DNA of 64,000 nucleotides. Source: Erysipelotrichaceae bacterium. GTDB taxonomy: Bacteria > Bacillota_I > Bacilli_A > Erysipelotrichales > Erysipelotrichaceae. The notes under the pieces were generated by a model. The model saw only the letters and a program-made list of their open reading frames with translations. It made no database searches and was not told the DNA's origin. Shown piece by piece: positions 27,462 to 35,838 of the stretch. The DNA is taken from the NCBI GenBank assembly GCA_015058955.1, contig SVBJ01000003.1, forward strand, positions 84,240 to 148,239. The letters are read 5' to 3'. Position numbers and translations under genes: made by a program. How positions within the stretch are numbered: the first letter of the stretch is position 1; each line of letters opens with the position of its first letter.

Positions 27462-27711
27462 TTAAAAAGTCAAACGGAAGCCCTGATCGAGAGCAAACTC
27501 GGCGGGGCTTTTATAGTTAAGCTTGTACATTGGTCTATCATAGTTGTAATACTTGATGTACCGATTAATAAAGTCATCCAAGGAATCATATTCATTGATT
27601 CTGTAGTCTGCCCAGCCATTTATAATATCCTGATCTGTTTACTGACATCACTTTGCACAGATATTTCACCGGATATTTATTACTTAACTTTTTTATGATC
27701 TCGTATTCGCA
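27462..27711 (-). pseudogene. IS3-family transposase orfB, central part deleted
   Basis: In the -1 frame relative to orfA, translation from 27711 gives CEYEIIKKLSNKYPVKYLCK and RSGYYKWLGR, the usual start of IS150-type OrfB, then hits a stop. In another frame the sequence ending at the TAA at 27462 gives INEYDSLDDFINRYIKYYNY and PMYKLNYKSPAEF, the usual OrfB C-terminus. The DDE catalytic core between them (about 200 residues) is absent; the junction lies around 27590-27600 with a frame change. Confidence 0.85.
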
Positions 27712-28061
27712 GCGAAGATAGTAACGTACTCCTTGTTTACACCACCTCCTTTGACCAGATATCCTTTTTTTAATCGTTCATTCTCTATTTTCAACTTTAG
27801 GTTCTCCAGTTCAAGACGTTCTTCCTTGCTCAGTGACTTTGAAGTATGAAGCGCTGAAAAGGGATTTCCCGGTCTTTTCCTGCCAGTTTCTAACAGCCCT
27901 TCGTTATATAGTTTTACCCAGGCACGCACACGCGCTTCCGCAATGTTCAATTCGGCAGCGACAGATCTAAAAGAACGATGCTCGTTCAGATATGTTTTAA
28001 CTGCTTTTAATTTGAATTCATATGGATACTTTCTGTTTTTACCGCCTTTTGGTCTTCCCAT
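27693..28061 (-). CDS. IS3-family transposase OrfA (helix-turn-helix)
   Basis: A 122-residue DNA-binding protein: two helix-turn-helix units (KYPYEFKLKAVKTYLNEHRS with FRSVAAELNIAEARVRAWVK) and a C-terminal leucine-zipper-like helix (LSKEERLELENLKLKIENER). It binds the element's ends. AGGAGG precedes the ATG. A run of seven A followed by GG near the end (27771-27763 on the minus strand) is a typical -1 frameshift site for making OrfAB. With orfB deleted the protein may act only as a repressor or in trans on related copies. Confidence 0.9.
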   Translation of the reverse strand: MGRPKGGKNRKYPYEFKLKAVKTYLNEHRSFRSVAAELNIAEARVRAWVKLYNEGLLETGRKRPGNPFSALHTSKSLSKEERLELENLKLKIENERLKKGYLVKGGGVNKEYVTIFAANTRS

Positions 28062-28091
28062 GATATTACCTCCTTCATTTAAATCATAAGA

Positions 28092-28141
28092 AAAAGTAGA
28101 CTTTGGATTAAGTCTTTTGACTTTTTTCCGTGTCTACTTTT
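28092..28141. repeat. Right end of the IS3-like element: terminal repeat plus nested hairpin
   Basis: The terminal GTCTACTTTT (28132-28141) can pair with an inverted copy AAAAGTAGAC at 28092-28101, and inside the loop AAGTC-TTTT-GACTT (28110-28123) forms a second stem. Read-through RNA from outside would fold here just upstream of the orfA ribosome site. Confidence 0.6.
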
Positions 28142-28189
28142 ATCTTACTAGTTCATTCACACAGAGATTTTCATTTCATTTATCAGTTT

Positions 28190-29323
28190 TTATTCAAAAG
28201 ACCGGGCAATGTCCTGCAGTCTCTCAATGATGTTGATTCCCTGCGGACATACGCTTTCACACTGACCGCACTGGATACAGTCACTGGCTTTACCTGATTC
28301 CATGGTAACTCTGTTATATCTTTCAACCAGTTTCTCATCATGATCAGGTAAACCATTCAGCAGCTGTCTGTTCTTGATGGAGAACAGATCTGGTATTCTA
28401 ATACCCATCGGACAACCTTTCGTACAGTAACGGCAGGCGGTACAAGGAATCATGTTGATGCTTTCCAGTATTTCCTGAGCTTTCTTAATGACTTCCTTTT
28501 CCTCATCATTCAGAGGCTTGAAGTTGCCCATGTATGATACATTATCCTTCATCTGCTCAATATTGCTCATGCCTGATAATACGGTAATGATGCCATCCTG
28601 GGAAGCTACGAATCTGATTGCCCAGGATGCATAAGAAGCATCCGGATTGGCTTCCTTGAATAATTTCTTGATGTCATCAACCGGGTTGGCAAGCTGGCCT
28701 CCCTTGACAGGTTCCATGACAACCACGCTCTTGCCGTGCTTGCGGGCAATTTCCAGACACTTACGGCTCTGTACCTGCGGATTCTCCCAGTCAGCGTAGT
28801 TGATCTGCAGCTGAATGAATTCAGCATCCGGATGTCTGGTCAGCAGGTCATCCATTCTTTCCGGTGAAGCATGGCATGAGAAGCCCCAGTGCTTTACCAG
28901 ACCCTTTTCCTTAGCCTGCTTGACAAAGTCCCACAGACCAAGTTCTTCATATCTCTCATAGTTGTTATCCTGAAGAGCATGCAGCAGATAGTAGTCAAAG
29001 TAACCAGCCTGGGTTCTTTCCAGACTGATTTCCAGCTGCTTTTCAGCTTCTTCCTTTGTCGGGTTGCCCATCCAGGCATTAAGCTTGGTTGCCAGGGTAA
29101 AACTGTCTCTTGGATGACGCTTTACCAGCGCTTCTCTGGCAGCTTCCTCACTTGCACCGTTATCGTAAACGTATGCCGTATCAAAATAAGTAAGTCCGTT
29201 ATCCAGGAAAATGTCGACCATTTCCTTAACCTGTTCAATGTCAATACTGCCGTCTTCCAGCTTAGGAAGTCTCATTAAGCCAAAGCCTAACTTTGGAGTC
29301 TTTTCACCAAAATATCTTTCCAT
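28190..29323 (-). CDS. Aldo/keto reductase with C-terminal 4Fe-4S domain
   Basis: A 377-residue protein. The AKR barrel starts with LGFGLMRLP, includes the catalytic tyrosine region FDTAYVYDNGASEEAAREAL, DYYLLHAL and WGFSCHASPER; the C-terminus carries ferredoxin-type cysteines CTACRYCTKGCP and CIQCGQCESVCPQGI. This is the COG1453 type, found in anaerobes; physiological substrates are unknown. The start at 29323 has GCGAGG seven bases upstream; longer frames (to 29386) are less likely. Flanked by the IS remnant downstream. Confidence 0.9.
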   Translation of the reverse strand: MERYFGEKTPKLGFGLMRLPKLEDGSIDIEQVKEMVDIFLDNGLTYFDTAYVYDNGASEEAAREALVKRHPRDSFTLATKLNAWMGNPTKEEAEKQLEISLERTQAGYFDYYLLHALQDNNYERYEELGLWDFVKQAKEKGLVKHWGFSCHASPERMDDLLTRHPDAEFIQLQINYADWENPQVQSRKCLEIARKHGKSVVVMEPVKGGQLANPVDDIKKLFKEANPDASYASWAIRFVASQDGIITVLSGMSNIEQMKDNVSYMGNFKPLNDEEKEVIKKAQEILESINMIPCTACRYCTKGCPMGIRIPDLFSIKNRQLLNGLPDHDEKLVERYNRVTMESGKASDCIQCGQCESVCPQGINIIERLQDIARSFE

Positions 29324-29384
29324 GATCATACCTCGCTCTCTTATATTTATTATACTATTCTTTATTGATATATTGTAATATCTC

Positions 29385-29408
29385 AAAAAAGAAAACCGGC
29401 ATCGCCGG
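29385..29408 (-). terminator. Intrinsic terminator of the metallophosphoesterase gene
   Basis: On the minus strand GCCGG-loop-CCGGC style stem (CCGGC 29396-29400 with GCCGG 29404-29408, loop ATC) followed by TTTTC and TTTTTT. Confidence 0.75.
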
Positions 29409-29416
29409 CATGTGTT

Positions 29417-30121
29417 TTAATAGTATTCTACGGTAAGATCATCCAGTTTCAAAGCAGCCAGTCGGGAATAGGCATCATTGGCCGCCAGTCCGCAGTCAAT
29501 GTCATACCATTCACCATCAGTCTCAATGACTCTGCCTTCTCTGGTGATGCTGGAAACAACATTGTGTCCGGTTATTACGATCTTGCCTTCAACATGACAG
29601 TATTTCGCACGGTCCCAGACATAATGGTCTATGTCCTCTTCCACATCGGTAAAGCAGACATCAATGTCATAATCACCATATGGCTTGGAATGAACCAATA
29701 AGAAGGTTCTGCCATTTACTTCGACATTGAGCTGTACCGGCATTTCACGGAAATACTCAAAGACTTCCTCTCGCTTATCCCTGGATAGAGTCATGAAGTC
29801 ATTATAGGTATCATAGCCGTAATTATAATACTGCCAGTGATCTCTCTTGCTGTAGTAATAATCCAGCACTCTCAGATTTCCCGGTCTGGCTCTCAGCATC
29901 TTTTCCGCTTCCAGAAACAGATACATCATCAGTTCATGGTTTCCCATCAGAAAAGTGATTCTCGGATCTTCCTTCATGCTCAGAAAGACCTGAAAACCTG
30001 CTTCCCCTTTATCTATTGTATCGCCCAGACAGTATATTGTATCTTCAGCCGTAGTGGTCCGCAGAAACCTGTCCAGGTTCTCCTTATGCGAATGAACATC
30101 GCTTATTACGTAAGTTGACAT
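29417..30121 (-). CDS. Calcineurin-type metallophosphoesterase (PrpA/PP1-like)
   Basis: A 234-residue protein of the PPP superfamily. Metal-binding motifs are visible in order: VISDVHSH (D-x-H), CLGDTIDKGEAG (GDxxDxG, lysine for the usual arginine), LMGNHELMMY (GNHE), LVHSKPYGDYD and VITGHNVVSS. Family members dephosphorylate proteins (phage lambda PP, PrpA) or cleave bis-nucleoside tetraphosphates (ApaH-like); the choice cannot be made here. AGGAG precedes the ATG; it follows the TagO-like gene by 23 bases and is probably cotranscribed with it. Confidence 0.88.
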   Translation of the reverse strand: MSTYVISDVHSHKENLDRFLRTTTAEDTIYCLGDTIDKGEAGFQVFLSMKEDPRITFLMGNHELMMYLFLEAEKMLRARPGNLRVLDYYYSKRDHWQYYNYGYDTYNDFMTLSRDKREEVFEYFREMPVQLNVEVNGRTFLLVHSKPYGDYDIDVCFTDVEEDIDHYVWDRAKYCHVEGKIVITGHNVVSSITREGRVIETDGEWYDIDCGLAANDAYSRLAALKLDDLTVEYY

Positions 30122-30144
30122 TAAATACTCCTAAAAAAAGAGGA

Positions 30145-31227
30145 TTATTCATCACTCTTTGACTCATCTGACTTATGGTAGTGCCTGCTGGCAATCTTAT
30201 CCAGAATGCTCAGGATCGGCCTGTAGGTATTTGAGATCATACCGGTATATTCAATGAATATTTCAAATATGATTACCAGAAGCAGCAGAATCGTTCCTCC
30301 CGTTGCCGGATCGACAATGTAGGAATATGCCGTAAAACCGAATACTGCGGTAATGCAGTAGATGGTCAGTGTGGCACCGGTCTGGCCAAGGTCAAGATTG
30401 TTCATCAGAATATGATGGAAGTGCTTCTTGTCAGGCGCACTGATCTTCTGGTGACCTAATGTTCTTCTGGCGATGGCTGAGAAGGTATCAAAAATCGGGA
30501 CAAACAGTAAGATGATTGGAATGGCCAGGGTAATGAATGTCGTACTCTTGAAACTGTATACCGAAATGGCCGCAATCATGAAGCCGAGGAACTGCGCCCC
30601 GCAGTCACCCATGAATACACTGGCAGGATGGAAGTTATGGAAAAGGAATCCCATGGTACTGCCGGCCAGAACCAGTGAAATAATGTAGGAATGTCTGATC
30701 TTGAAGATGGCTGAGATGATCGCAATGGTCATCAGAACGATGATGCAGAAGCCACCAGCTAGTCCATCAAGACCATCAAGCAGATTGACCGCATTGGTAA
30801 TGCCGACGATCCACAGATAGGTGACAATGTATCCCAGAATATTGATGTTAAGAACGATGTTGAACGGCAGTCTGATGACCTTCAGGTATACATTGCCCAT
30901 GAAGATCAGTACCGTAGCGGCAGCCAGCTGGAAAACGATCTTTACCAGCGGTGATACATCAAAGATGTCATCGAGGAATCCTTCCAAAAAGATGATCGAT
31001 CCCCGGATAATGACAGCTCTCAGTGTTTCGTTCTTTTCAACGAAGAGAACTGATCCAATCAGAAACGCAATGAAAATAGCCAGACCGCCAACTCTTGGAA
31101 TCTTTCCGTGATGGATGGTCCTTTCGTTCTCCTTGGCATACCAGCCAAACTTTATCGCTATTGCCTTAACAGGGAATTCCAATAATAAGGAAATTACCAT
31201 TGGAACCAGAAAATATAATACTCTCAT
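30145..31227 (-). CDS. Undecaprenyl-phosphate sugar-1-phosphate transferase (TagO/WecA family)
   Basis: A 360-residue integral membrane enzyme with about ten helices. Signature cytoplasmic loops: the N-terminal HHGKIPRVGGLAIF, NAVNLLDGLDGLAGG with catalytic aspartates, FMGDCGAQFLGF, and the HFHHILMN histidine loop that separates WecA/TagO from MraY. It moves a GlcNAc-1-phosphate-type group onto undecaprenyl phosphate to begin wall-teichoic-acid or other surface polymer synthesis. Start at 31227 (tandem ATGs at 31230/31227) after GGTGA. The small DUF1146 gene lies just upstream, so the two plus the phosphoesterase likely form one unit. Confidence 0.92.
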   Translation of the reverse strand: MRVLYFLVPMVISLLLEFPVKAIAIKFGWYAKENERTIHHGKIPRVGGLAIFIAFLIGSVLFVEKNETLRAVIIRGSIIFLEGFLDDIFDVSPLVKIVFQLAAATVLIFMGNVYLKVIRLPFNIVLNINILGYIVTYLWIVGITNAVNLLDGLDGLAGGFCIIVLMTIAIISAIFKIRHSYIISLVLAGSTMGFLFHNFHPASVFMGDCGAQFLGFMIAAISVYSFKSTTFITLAIPIILLFVPIFDTFSAIARRTLGHQKISAPDKKHFHHILMNNLDLGQTGATLTIYCITAVFGFTAYSYIVDPATGGTILLLLVIIFEIFIEYTGMISNTYRPILSILDKIASRHYHKSDESKSDE

Positions 31228-31256
31228 CATTTCACCGTAGTCAGTATAACACAATA

Positions 31257-31463
31257 TTACAGTCTATACATTATCGCAATTAAAAACTGTGCCACCAGAT
31301 ATCCCAAAGCCATGGACATCAGGAAAAGCAGTACCTGTCCCTTAGCCCCTCTTTCCGGGGTATTCAGCATGATCTTGCTGAGATCAAGTCCGCTGAGACA
31401 GTAAAAACTGAAGGAGAATGTAATGATATGCAGAATGATTTTGACAATTGTGTTAATTTCCAT
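31257..31463 (-). CDS. DUF1146 (YwzB-like) small membrane protein
   Basis: A 68-residue protein with two membrane helices and a short polar loop (LDLSKIMLNTPERGAKGQ) between them, matching DUF1146/YwzB in size and layout. Function unknown; in Bacillus the relative lies near cell-envelope and ATP-synthase genes. It starts 30 bases before the TagO-like gene and ends 27 bases before that start, so cotranscription is likely. Confidence 0.8.
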   Translation of the reverse strand: MEINTIVKIILHIITFSFSFYCLSGLDLSKIMLNTPERGAKGQVLLFLMSMALGYLVAQFLIAIMYRL

Positions 31464-31654
31464 CTGACTTCTTCAGCCTTTCCTTTTCTTCAGTTCACAT
31501 ATTGTGAGTAAACATAATAAGTTTACCATCAATAAGAATTAATTCAACCTTATCCGGATAATTAATTGCCTGATCTTTTCCTTCATTATGCCTGCGATTT
31601 AGTTCCCTGTCATTATTATCCGATAGCAATAGCTGATGAAAAGAAAAATAAGTA

Positions 31655-31663
31655 TGCTATAAT
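31655..31663 (+). promoter_or_regulatory. Extended -10 promoter of glnA
   Basis: TGC followed by TATAAT (31658-31663) lies 24 bases upstream of the ATG at 31688, with GAGGTG as ribosome site between. The wider intergenic stretch 31464-31654 holds A/T-rich sequence; no GlnR-type TGTNA-like operator could be made out with confidence. Confidence 0.6.
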
Positions 31664-31687
31664 CACAATAGACGAGGTGTTATAAAA

Positions 31688-33112
31688 ATGTTTAAAGATA
31701 TCAAGGAAGTTCAGAGCTTCATTAAGGAAAAGGGAGTCCGTTTTGTAGACTTCAAGATGATTGATCTAAAAGGCCGCTGGAAACACCTTTCCATACCGGC
31801 AGAAAACTTCAAGCCTTCCATCATGGAAGAAGGAATCGGCTTTGACGGTTCCAACTACGGCTACGCTGATGTAAAAAACAGCGACATGGTATTCATTCCT
31901 GACCTGAAAACCGCTGTCATTGATCCATTTGTGGAAGAAACCACTCTGACCATGATGGGTGATGTATATGTCATACGTGACCCTGAAAACATACCGTTTG
32001 ACCAGTATCCACGCAACATTGCCCGCAATGCCATTAACTATCTCAAGGAAACCGGCATCGGTGATGAAATGATCATCGGTCCGGAATATGAATTCCATGT
32101 CTTTGACAGCGTTTCCCGCAAAGTCAGTGCCAACGAATCTTTCTACAGGCTTACCAGTACGGAATCCCACTGGTCAGCATCAGACGGTGATTCACTGGGC
32201 TACCATAACCGGTATAATGGCGGATACCATTGCGACATTCCTAATGATCTTACCTATGATCTGAGAAATGAGATCTGCCGTAACCTTGATCTCTTCGGTG
32301 TCAAGGTCAAATACCACCATCATGAAGTCGGCGGTTCAGGCCAGTTGGAAATTGAAGTTGAATTGGATGACATGCTCAAACTCGCAGATGACACACTGGC
32401 AGTTAAGTACGTCATCAGGAACACTGCTGCCATTAATGGTGTAACTGCAACACTGATGCCAAAGCCAATCTACGGTGAAGCCGGCAACGGCATGCACGTT
32501 CACATGCTGATAAAGAAGAACGGCGAAAATGTCTTCTATGGCAATGAATATGCCGGACTTTCCCAGACTGCCCTCTATTTCATCGGCGGTCTGCTGAAGC
32601 ATGTCAGAGCTCTGTGTGCCCTGACCAACCCTTCAACCAACTCCTACAAGAGACTGCTCCCTGGCTTTGAAGCTCCGGTGACCATCGGATATGCCTTAGC
32701 CAACCGCAGTTCAGTCATCAGAATTCCGGGCTATGCCAAAAACAGTGACAAGAAGAGATTTGAGTTAAGAAGCCCTGATGCCACCTGCAATCCATATCTG
32801 GCCTACAGTGCCATCTTAATGGCCGGACTTGACGGTATCGTTAATAAGATCGATCCTAAGGATCATAACTGGGGACCGTTTGACTTCAACCTTTACGATC
32901 TCAGTGAAGAAGAAAAGAAACACCTTGAGCATCTGCCTAAGTCACTGGACGAAGCCATTGAAGCCCTGGAACAGGATCACGACTTCCTGATGGTCAACAA
33001 TGTTTTCCCTGAAGCACTGTTAAAAGCCTGGATCGCGGCTCTCAAAAAGGATGCACGGCGTGTAAACAACGTCCCTAATCCGGCTGAATTTGATTTATAT
33101 TACGACCTGTAG
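31688..33112 (+). CDS. glnA: Glutamine synthetase, type I
   Basis: A 474-residue GSI that forms glutamine from glutamate, ammonia and ATP. Seen in order: GFDGSNYGYADVKNSDMVFI near residue 50, GPEYEFHVFD, the metal-binding HHEVGGSGQLEIE, GEAGNGMHVHML, NPSTNSYKRLLPGFEAP and NRSSVIRIPGYA with RRFELRSPDATCNPYLAYSA-like region. The length and the NLYDLSEEE segment, which includes the tyrosine aligned with the adenylylated Tyr of GSI-beta enzymes, place it nearer the beta or long alpha forms; whether it is modified is unknown. Monocistronic with its own promoter and terminator. Confidence 0.96.
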   Translation: MFKDIKEVQSFIKEKGVRFVDFKMIDLKGRWKHLSIPAENFKPSIMEEGIGFDGSNYGYADVKNSDMVFIPDLKTAVIDPFVEETTLTMMGDVYVIRDPENIPFDQYPRNIARNAINYLKETGIGDEMIIGPEYEFHVFDSVSRKVSANESFYRLTSTESHWSASDGDSLGYHNRYNGGYHCDIPNDLTYDLRNEICRNLDLFGVKVKYHHHEVGGSGQLEIEVELDDMLKLADDTLAVKYVIRNTAAINGVTATLMPKPIYGEAGNGMHVHMLIKKNGENVFYGNEYAGLSQTALYFIGGLLKHVRALCALTNPSTNSYKRLLPGFEAPVTIGYALANRSSVIRIPGYAKNSDKKRFELRSPDATCNPYLAYSAILMAGLDGIVNKIDPKDHNWGPFDFNLYDLSEEEKKHLEHLPKSLDEAIEALEQDHDFLMVNNVFPEALLKAWIAALKKDARRVNNVPNPAEFDLYYDL

Positions 33113-33113
33113 A

Positions 33114-33141
33114 AAACTGAGCATTACAGCTCAGTTTTTTT
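33114..33141 (+). terminator. Intrinsic terminator of glnA
   Basis: AAACTGAGC (33114-33122) and GCTCAGTTT (33129-33137) form a nine-pair stem followed by TTTT. Confidence 0.88.
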
Positions 33142-34658
33142 CATGGTTTGATCACTATATTATTTACCGGTTCAAAATCAATTTCCCCGTGTTTAATGAT
33201 GTATTCCGCCAGGATGTCAACCACGCTGTCCGGAATGTCTCTGACAGTCGGTGAATCGGAAATCATCTCAAAGTTACCGCCTCCGGATGCACGGTAGTTG
33301 TTGATGACCAGAGTAAACTCGTCATCATCTTTAACCTCCTTGCCGTTTCTGGTAAGTGATACCAGTCTGCTGCCGGAAGGTTTTCTGATGTCAGCTTCAT
33401 ATTCGACTCCATCAATCATATCATAGTTATGATACTGAATGTTTGGAAAATCATAGAGCGGGTTGATTATGACCTTGCCGGCTTCCATGCTCCAGAAATC
33501 CAGACACTTTTCCAGATACTCTCTTAACACTCTGCCGTTTATCTTCTTTACAGACAGAGTATTAGGGAACATGTAGGTACTGATCAGATCCCTCATGGTT
33601 ATGCCGCCGGCAAATCCCGGAGCCTTGAAGAAAATGGCGCTTCCCGACAGATCTGCTCCCGTCAGTTCCAGCTGTACCTTATTAATGAAAGTAGCCAGCT
33701 GCGACTTGTGATAGCGGCATTCAAAATCATCAGTTATTCTCATGTCCATGGAGGTGTGTCCCAACGGAGTATCCAGCCATTTCTGGGTTCTGTCTTCTTC
33801 CGGCTTTACCATCTCCAGAAGCTTTTCATCAGCCTTCCGGGTGGCAGGCAGAAGCTTTGGAGTGATGATTCCCGTTTCCGTGTCTATTTCGATGCAGGAT
33901 AGATTATCGCCTTCAATGCCGCCTTCCGTATAGGCTACCCCATTAAGCATACCGCAGTAATAACGGTGTTGATGGCCGCAGATCAGCACATCAAGTCCTT
34001 CAATTTCCTGAATCATGCGGTATCCCTGGTTTTCTCCGGTATCCTTTTCTCCCAGAATGCCGGTTACAGGATCTCTTTCCAGACCGCCATGATACAGACA
34101 GATAATATAATCAGGATTCTCTTTTTCCCTAATCAGTCTGACAGTATCTCTGGCTGCGGTAAAGGCATCAATGAATTCCATGTCAGCAATGTTCTCTTCC
34201 TTTTCCCAGTTTGGAACAAAATGGGTTATTATCCCAAAGAACGCAACCTTTTTCCCGGCCAGTTCCCTGATGTCATATACCTTGCCCAGAGGCTCACCTT
34301 TATAAAGAACATTAGAGGTCAGACAGACAGCGCCGCAGTCATCAATGTACCTCTTTAATTCCGCATAACCATAGTTGAAATCGTGGTTGCCCAGATTAAT
34401 GTAGTCATAACCAATTTCACGGACACAGCCGATCATCGGACATTCCTTATCCCCTTCGTAGAGATAATGATAAAAAGTAAGAGGAGATCCCTCAATGGTA
34501 TCCCCATTGTCTAACACAACGGTATTTTCATCTCTTAATTCCCTGACCATGGTGCTGATTTTACCCAAGCCGATGTTTCTTTCCCGGCCATTGGCATATC
34601 CATAAGGGAAGATGGCTCCATGAAGGTCCGTAGTTGATAAAATTCTTATAATACTCAT
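33141..34658 (-). CDS. Bifunctional metallophosphatase / 5'-nucleotidase (UshA-like)
   Basis: A 505-residue two-domain enzyme. The N-terminal metallophosphoesterase half has LSTTDLHGAIFP (D-x-H), VVLDNGDTIEGSP, NLGNHDFNYG (GNHD) and the CGHQHRYYCG loop; the C-terminal nucleotidase half has LTGADLSGSAIFFKAPGFAG and NNYRASGGGNFEM. Relatives hydrolyse nucleoside 5'-phosphates and 2',3'-cyclic nucleotides, mostly after export, but this one has no signal peptide and seems cytosolic, like YunD-type relatives. AAGGTG precedes the ATG. Confidence 0.92.
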   Translation of the reverse strand: MSIIRILSTTDLHGAIFPYGYANGRERNIGLGKISTMVRELRDENTVVLDNGDTIEGSPLTFYHYLYEGDKECPMIGCVREIGYDYINLGNHDFNYGYAELKRYIDDCGAVCLTSNVLYKGEPLGKVYDIRELAGKKVAFFGIITHFVPNWEKEENIADMEFIDAFTAARDTVRLIREKENPDYIICLYHGGLERDPVTGILGEKDTGENQGYRMIQEIEGLDVLICGHQHRYYCGMLNGVAYTEGGIEGDNLSCIEIDTETGIITPKLLPATRKADEKLLEMVKPEEDRTQKWLDTPLGHTSMDMRITDDFECRYHKSQLATFINKVQLELTGADLSGSAIFFKAPGFAGGITMRDLISTYMFPNTLSVKKINGRVLREYLEKCLDFWSMEAGKVIINPLYDFPNIQYHNYDMIDGVEYEADIRKPSGSRLVSLTRNGKEVKDDDEFTLVINNYRASGGGNFEMISDSPTVRDIPDSVVDILAEYIIKHGEIDFEPVNNIVIKP

Positions 34659-34704
34659 ACGATCACACCTTATCTGCTTATATTATACCTTTCCAGAGTC
34701 AATC

Positions 34705-34733
34705 AAAAAAGAAGACCGGTTCATTTTCCGGTC
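34705..34733 (-). terminator. Intrinsic terminator of the cupin/redox-protein operon
   Basis: On the minus strand GACCGG pairs with CCGGTC over an eight-base loop, then TTC and TTTTTT. Confidence 0.85.
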
Positions 34734-34740
34734 ATTCATC

Positions 34741-35166
34741 TTATCTCTTATTAATAATATCATGACTGCTGATCATTTCTTCCAGAATGTCAGCACAGCC
34801 GATCAGGACATTCTGACACTTTATACCCTGAACATAGTAGTTGCGCTTGAGATGCTTGCAGTGCAGTCCACCGTATTTCTCCTCCACGCGGTTAAGAAAC
34901 TCAATGGTCATTCTTCTCATAACTTCCGAATCATGGGCGTGACCGTTTACCGAATAGAGAATACCCAGAACATTCAGACTGCTGGAGATTCCTCCGCACA
35001 TCTCATCATGCCAGGCTCCTCCTGAAAACGGTCCTACCGCATAGAACATCTCTTCCGGAAGGTTCAGCTGATAGTAATCATTGGCAGCTCTTATCATTGA
35101 CTCGGCACAGCTGTAATTGCGGTTGTTGGCCGGATTGTAATACTTTATTACTTCATCTCTAAGCAT
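34741..35166 (-). CDS. C_GCAxxG_C_C family protein (putative redox protein)
   Basis: A 141-residue cysteine-rich protein: NYSCAESMIRA early, EMCGGISSSLNVLG in the middle (the family's CGA/GCAxxG position), then LHCKHLK and IKCQNVLIGCADILEEM. The arrangement of cysteines fits the C_GCAxxG_C_C family, thought to bind metal or do redox chemistry, though the central motif diverges. It starts 8 bp inside the end of the cupin isomerase gene, so both are translated together. Confidence 0.7.
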   Translation of the reverse strand: MLRDEVIKYYNPANNRNYSCAESMIRAANDYYQLNLPEEMFYAVGPFSGGAWHDEMCGGISSSLNVLGILYSVNGHAHDSEVMRRMTIEFLNRVEEKYGGLHCKHLKRNYYVQGIKCQNVLIGCADILEEMISSHDIINKR

Positions 35167-35707
35167 CTTCGATCACGATTCCTTCTTCTCTGTAGAATAC
35201 CCTGTGCGGGAACGGATGAGCTTCCACTCTCCGGTAGTCATGTCCGGCATTGCTGTTCCAGCAGCAGATTATTCTTAGATCAGTGTTGCCGGTATTAATG
35301 AGCCTGTGAGCCAGATGACCGTCAATGTGATGCAGGGAATTACGGCAGACCTTTTCACACCAGTCATTGCCGTTTTCATCCATGAACATTAACAGGCCTT
35401 CACCTTCAGCACACCAGTAGTATTCTTCACAGTCAGTAACAACATGGAAATGGCCTCTGGTCATGCAGCATTCATCATTGACCTTAACAGGATGCAGCAG
35501 ACTGATTGCCCAATTAAGATATCCCGGTTCCTTCTTATCAGCATTTACCGTCATTACCTCATACATTACGGTATCAGGATCCAGACTGGTATCTACTGAC
35601 TTGTAAAAACTCATGGCATCCTTGTATAGCTTGCAGCTTCTTTCAACTTTCTTACCCTGTAAATCACCGTTGAAATAGTGAATAAGTTCCGGATTGATGA
35701 TCTTCAT
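35159..35707 (-). CDS. Cupin-type glucose-6-phosphate isomerase family protein
   Basis: A 182-residue single-cupin protein. The metal-binding block is CCMTRGHFHVVTDCEEYYWCAEGEG (split here: MTRGHFH, then EEYYWCAEG), matching the archaeal-type phosphoglucose isomerase family (GHFH...E...H), with the last His in DGHLAHRLIN. Family members interconvert glucose-6-P and fructose-6-P or related sugar phosphates. The ATG at 35707 has GAGGTGG five bases upstream; a GTG at 35716 is an alternative. Begins a two-gene operon with the C_GCAxxG protein after a terminator closes the ABC operon. Confidence 0.85.
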   Translation of the reverse strand: MKIINPELIHYFNGDLQGKKVERSCKLYKDAMSFYKSVDTSLDPDTVMYEVMTVNADKKEPGYLNWAISLLHPVKVNDECCMTRGHFHVVTDCEEYYWCAEGEGLLMFMDENGNDWCEKVCRNSLHHIDGHLAHRLINTGNTDLRIICCWNSNAGHDYRRVEAHPFPHRVFYREEGIVIEDA

Positions 35708-35784
35708 GACTTCCACCTCACATTCCTCTTATATTTTATTATAGTTTTTAATCATTAAGTAATAAGAAATTTCATTAATTTGAC

Positions 35785-35816
35785 AAAAGAAAAGGATCAC
35801 CTTCAAACGGTGATCC
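35785..35816 (-). terminator. Intrinsic terminator of the ABC importer operon
   Basis: On the minus strand GGATCACC pairs with GGTGATCC over a seven-base loop, followed by TTTTCTTTT. Confidence 0.9.
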
Positions 35817-35838
35817 CTTAGTCATTAACAAACGGCTT

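Larger units (their letters stand above)
27448..28141 (-). mobile_element. Internally deleted IS3-family (IS150-like) insertion element
   Basis: A ~694-bp element bounded by the 11-bp inverted repeat AAAAGTAGACA / TGTCTACTTTT (27448-27458 and 28131-28141), with similarity continuing inward (AAAAAGTCAAA on both sides). It keeps an intact orfA, a -1 frameshift site, the first ~39 codons of orfB and the last ~47 codons, with the catalytic middle of orfB missing. It cannot move by itself. No clear target duplication was seen, so the exact outer ends could extend a few bases. Full IS3 elements are about 1.2-1.5 kb, so roughly half is lost. Confidence 0.85.
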
